The position numbers and the translations under genes were made by a program. DNA of 64,000 nt. Origin: Streptomyces sp. GESEQ-35 (GTDB taxonomy: Bacteria > Actinomycetota > Actinomycetes > Streptomycetales > Streptomycetaceae). The notes under the pieces are model-generated. The model did no database searches, had not been told where the DNA came from, and was given only the letters and a program-made list of their open reading frames with translations. Location: assembly GCF_017948485.1 (NCBI RefSeq), contig NZ_JAFFSX010000011.1, positions 1 to 64,000 of the forward strand, read 5' to 3'. Position 1 is the first letter of the stretch. Each line of letters opens with the position of its first letter. This document shows positions 62,155-64,000 of this stretch, one piece after another.

Positions 62155-62337
62155 AGCGCCGCCGAGGCCGGGATATGGGAGGCCCAGGCCGATGCTTGGA
62201 CGAACTTCCTGGCGATCCAGCCGAAGAAGGCGTCCGCGACCGCGGTCCGCTGGGGTTCGGGCAGCAGGGTCCGCTACGTGGCGTTGACCCGCTCGACCCA
62301 GCACCTCACCGTCCAGCGCGAGCGCGAGCGCGGCTCA
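62155..62337 (+). pseudogene. Fragment resembling the C-terminus of a UvrD/HelD-type helicase
   Basis: An open frame reads RVRYVALTRSTQHLTVQRER. This resembles helicase motif VI as found in the HelD-like protein at 36126-38375 (LYVALTRATQRLGVL). No helicase motifs precede it and no start or ribosome binding site is visible. It is probably a decayed gene end, with about 75 bases of unassigned sequence on its left. The match is short, so chance similarity is possible. Confidence 0.4.
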
Positions 62338-64000
62338 CGCCAGGCTGTCCCGCCAGGCCCGGTGCAGATCCGCGAACCGGCCGGTGCCCGCGATGAGTTC
62401 GTCCGGCGTCCCGTCCTCGACGATCCGCCCGTGCTCCATCACCAGCACCCGGTCGGCGATCTCGACCGTGGACAGCCGGTGCGCGATCACCACGGCCGTA
62501 CGGCCGCGCAGCACCGTCGACATGGCCCGCTGCACGGCCCGTTCGCCCGGCACGTCCAGTGAGCTGGTCGCCTCGTCGAGGATCAGCACGGCCGGGTCGG
62601 CGAGCAACGCGCGGGCGAAGGCGACCAGTTGGCGCTGTCCGGCGGAGATACGGCCGCCCCGTTTCCGTACGTCGGTGTCGTAGCCGTCGGGCAGCGCGGC
62701 GATGAACTCGTGCGCGCCGATCGCCTTCGCGGCACCCTCGATGTCCTCCCGGGTGGCGTCCGGGCGGCCGATCGCGATGTTCTCGGCGACCGTGCCGGAG
62801 AACAGGAACGACTCCTGCGTCACCATCACCACCCCGCGCCGCAGTTCGGGCACGTCGAGGTCGCGCAGATCGACGCCGTCCAGCAGGACCCGCCCGGCGG
62901 AGGGGTCGTAGAACCGGGCGAGCAGCTTGGCCAGTGTCGACTTGCCCGCGCCGGTCGAGCCGACCACGGCGATCGTCTGCCCGGCGGGGACGGTGAGGTC
63001 GAAGCGGGGGAGGACCTCACCGCCGGTGCGGTAACCGAAGCTGACGGCGTCGAAGACGACCTGGCGGCCGGGGTGCTCCGTCTCAAGTGCGGGAAGCTGC
63101 TTGGGAGTCGACGGCTCGGGCACGGACGGCGTCTGGGCGAGCAGCCCGGCGATCTTCTCCAGCGAGGCGGCCGCCGACTGGTACGAGTTGAGGAACATGC
63201 CGAGCCGGTCGATGGGGTCGTACAGCCGCCGCAGATAGAGCACGGCGGCGGCGAGAACACCGAGCGCCAGGGAGCCGCCCGCCACCCGGTAGGCACCCCA
63301 CAGCACGATGCCCGCGACGGCGGTGTTGGCGACCAGCCGCGATCCGATGACATAGCGGGCCATCTCCAGCAGCGCGTCCCCGTTGATGCGCTCGTGCCGC
63401 GTGTTGAGGACGCGGAAGTCGGCGTCGTTGGCGGTCTCACGGCGGAAGGCGCGCACCGGGCGGATGCCGTTCATCGTCTCGACGAACTTCACGATGACGG
63501 CGGCGATGGCGGTGGACCGGATCCGGTACACGCGTACCGCGCGCCGCTGGTAGACCCGTACCAGGAGATAGAGCGGCACGAACGACGCCACCGCCACGGC
63601 CCCCAGCTCCAGATCAAGCCAGAGCAGCATCGCCGAGATGTAGGCGAAGGACAGGACCACGGTCACCAGCTCCTGAAGCCCCTCGTTGAGGAGCTCGCGC
63701 AGCGACTCGACGTCCGTCGTGGAGCGGGAGATGAGCCGGCCCGAGGTGTACCGCTCGTGGAAGTCGATGCTCAGCGCCTGCGCGTGCCGGAAGATACGGC
63801 CGCGCAGGTCGAGCAGCACGTCCTGATTGACGCGGGCCGCGGCGATGACGAACCAGTACTGGAGCCCGCCGGACGTCAGCGCGCACAGCAGATAGCCGAC
63901 GGCCACCGCGATCAGCGGCCCGTTGTCGTGCGCACGGAACGCCGGTACGGCGCTGTCGATGGCGTACGCCACCAGCAGCGGGCCCGCCTGCACGGCCGCC
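62335..64000 (-). CDS. ABC exporter (MsbA/LmrA-type), partial at the window edge
   Basis: At least 554 residues of a fused membrane-ATPase half-transporter; the N-terminus lies beyond position 64000. Visible are five or so membrane helices, the coupling region RLISRSTTDVESLRELL, and a complete ATPase domain: Walker A VVGSTGAGKSTLAKLLARFY, Q-loop VMVTQESFLFSG, signature RISAGQRQLVAFARALL (SAGQ variant), Walker B VLILDEATSSLD and the H-loop IAHRLST. All catalytic residues are present, unlike the heterodimer at 55520-59070. A partner half-transporter probably lies just outside the window. Confidence 0.9.
   Translation of the reverse strand, partial: AAVQAGPLLVAYAIDSAVPAFRAHDNGPLIAVAVGYLLCALTSGGLQYWFVIAAARVNQDVLLDLRGRIFRHAQALSIDFHERYTSGRLISRSTTDVESLRELLNEGLQELVTVVLSFAYISAMLLWLDLELGAVAVASFVPLYLLVRVYQRRAVRVYRIRSTAIAAVIVKFVETMNGIRPVRAFRRETANDADFRVLNTRHERINGDALLEMARYVIGSRLVANTAVAGIVLWGAYRVAGGSLALGVLAAAVLYLRRLYDPIDRLGMFLNSYQSAAASLEKIAGLLAQTPSVPEPSTPKQLPALETEHPGRQVVFDAVSFGYRTGGEVLPRFDLTVPAGQTIAVVGSTGAGKSTLAKLLARFYDPSAGRVLLDGVDLRDLDVPELRRGVVMVTQESFLFSGTVAENIAIGRPDATREDIEGAAKAIGAHEFIAALPDGYDTDVRKRGGRISAGQRQLVAFARALLADPAVLILDEATSSLDVPGERAVQRAMSTVLRGRTAVVIAHRLSTVEIADRVLVMEHGRIVEDGTPDELIAGTGRFADLHRAWRDSLA

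Overview
This is a piece of a Streptomyces chromosome, or that of a very close actinomycete. The DNA is GC-rich with strong third-position GC bias, and GTG and TTG starts are common. The gene sets are typical of the genus: cslA-glxA, icmA, the pyk/ackA/pta/pfkA block, the GlgE trehalose-to-glucan cluster and tandem thermolysin-type proteases. From about 5.2 kb onward the order resembles what I remember of the S. coelicolor SCO5413-SCO5452 region. The first three genes resemble SCO2836-SCO2838. These comparisons are from memory and were not searched.

Layout. 1-344: an extraordinary C-homopolymer tract, then the cslA promoter. 345-5115: cell-surface glucan genes, namely the CslA synthase, the GlxA copper-radical oxidase and a convergent GH6 lipoprotein. 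5.2-9.8 kb: a MarR regulator, a small membrane protein, the isobutyryl-CoA mutase large subunit preceded by striking operator repeats, a TetR regulator and a thioredoxin-TPR protein. 10.4-13.1 kb: a three-gene envelope cassette (DUF6230, DUF6114 and a secreted protein with a LEA-like helix). 13.4-17.7 kb: a 1248-residue secreted alanine-rich coiled-coil protein ending in a DUF4160-like domain, with an overlapping small downstream gene; this looks like a polymorphic toxin and immunity pair. 17.9-24 kb: pyruvate kinase, acetate kinase and phosphotransacetylase, divergent from phosphofructokinase. 24-29.6 kb: a Tat lipoprotein (DUF3500), an HTH regulator and a sugar ABC importer behind a DasR-like operator. 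29.6-33.5 kb: a CitAB-type two-component system divergent from a dicarboxylate symporter. 33.7-38.4 kb: an AAA ATPase, a MerR-thioredoxin pair and a HelD-like RNA polymerase helicase.

38.4-50.6 kb holds the alpha-glucan genes glgE-treS-mak-glgB on the minus strand, with glgP on the plus strand and a subtilase between them. Trehalose is isomerised to maltose by TreS and phosphorylated by Mak; GlgE then polymerises maltose 1-phosphate, GlgB branches the product and GlgP recycles it. 50.6-55.2 kb: a DUF1990 protein and two paralogous M4 metalloproteases. 55.5-59.1 kb: a heterodimeric ABC exporter whose two ATP sites look completely asymmetric, one canonical and one dead. 59.2-64 kb: an oxalomesaconate-hydratase-type amidohydrolase, a frameshifted acetyltransferase remnant, an MFS exporter, a helicase-like fragment and an ABC exporter that runs off the window.

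The best candidates for something new are the toxin and immunity pair at 13.4-17.7 kb with its upstream envelope cassette, the MerR-thioredoxin switch, the asymmetric ABC exporter and the histone-like tail on GlgB. No tRNA, rRNA, CRISPR array or insertion sequence was seen.
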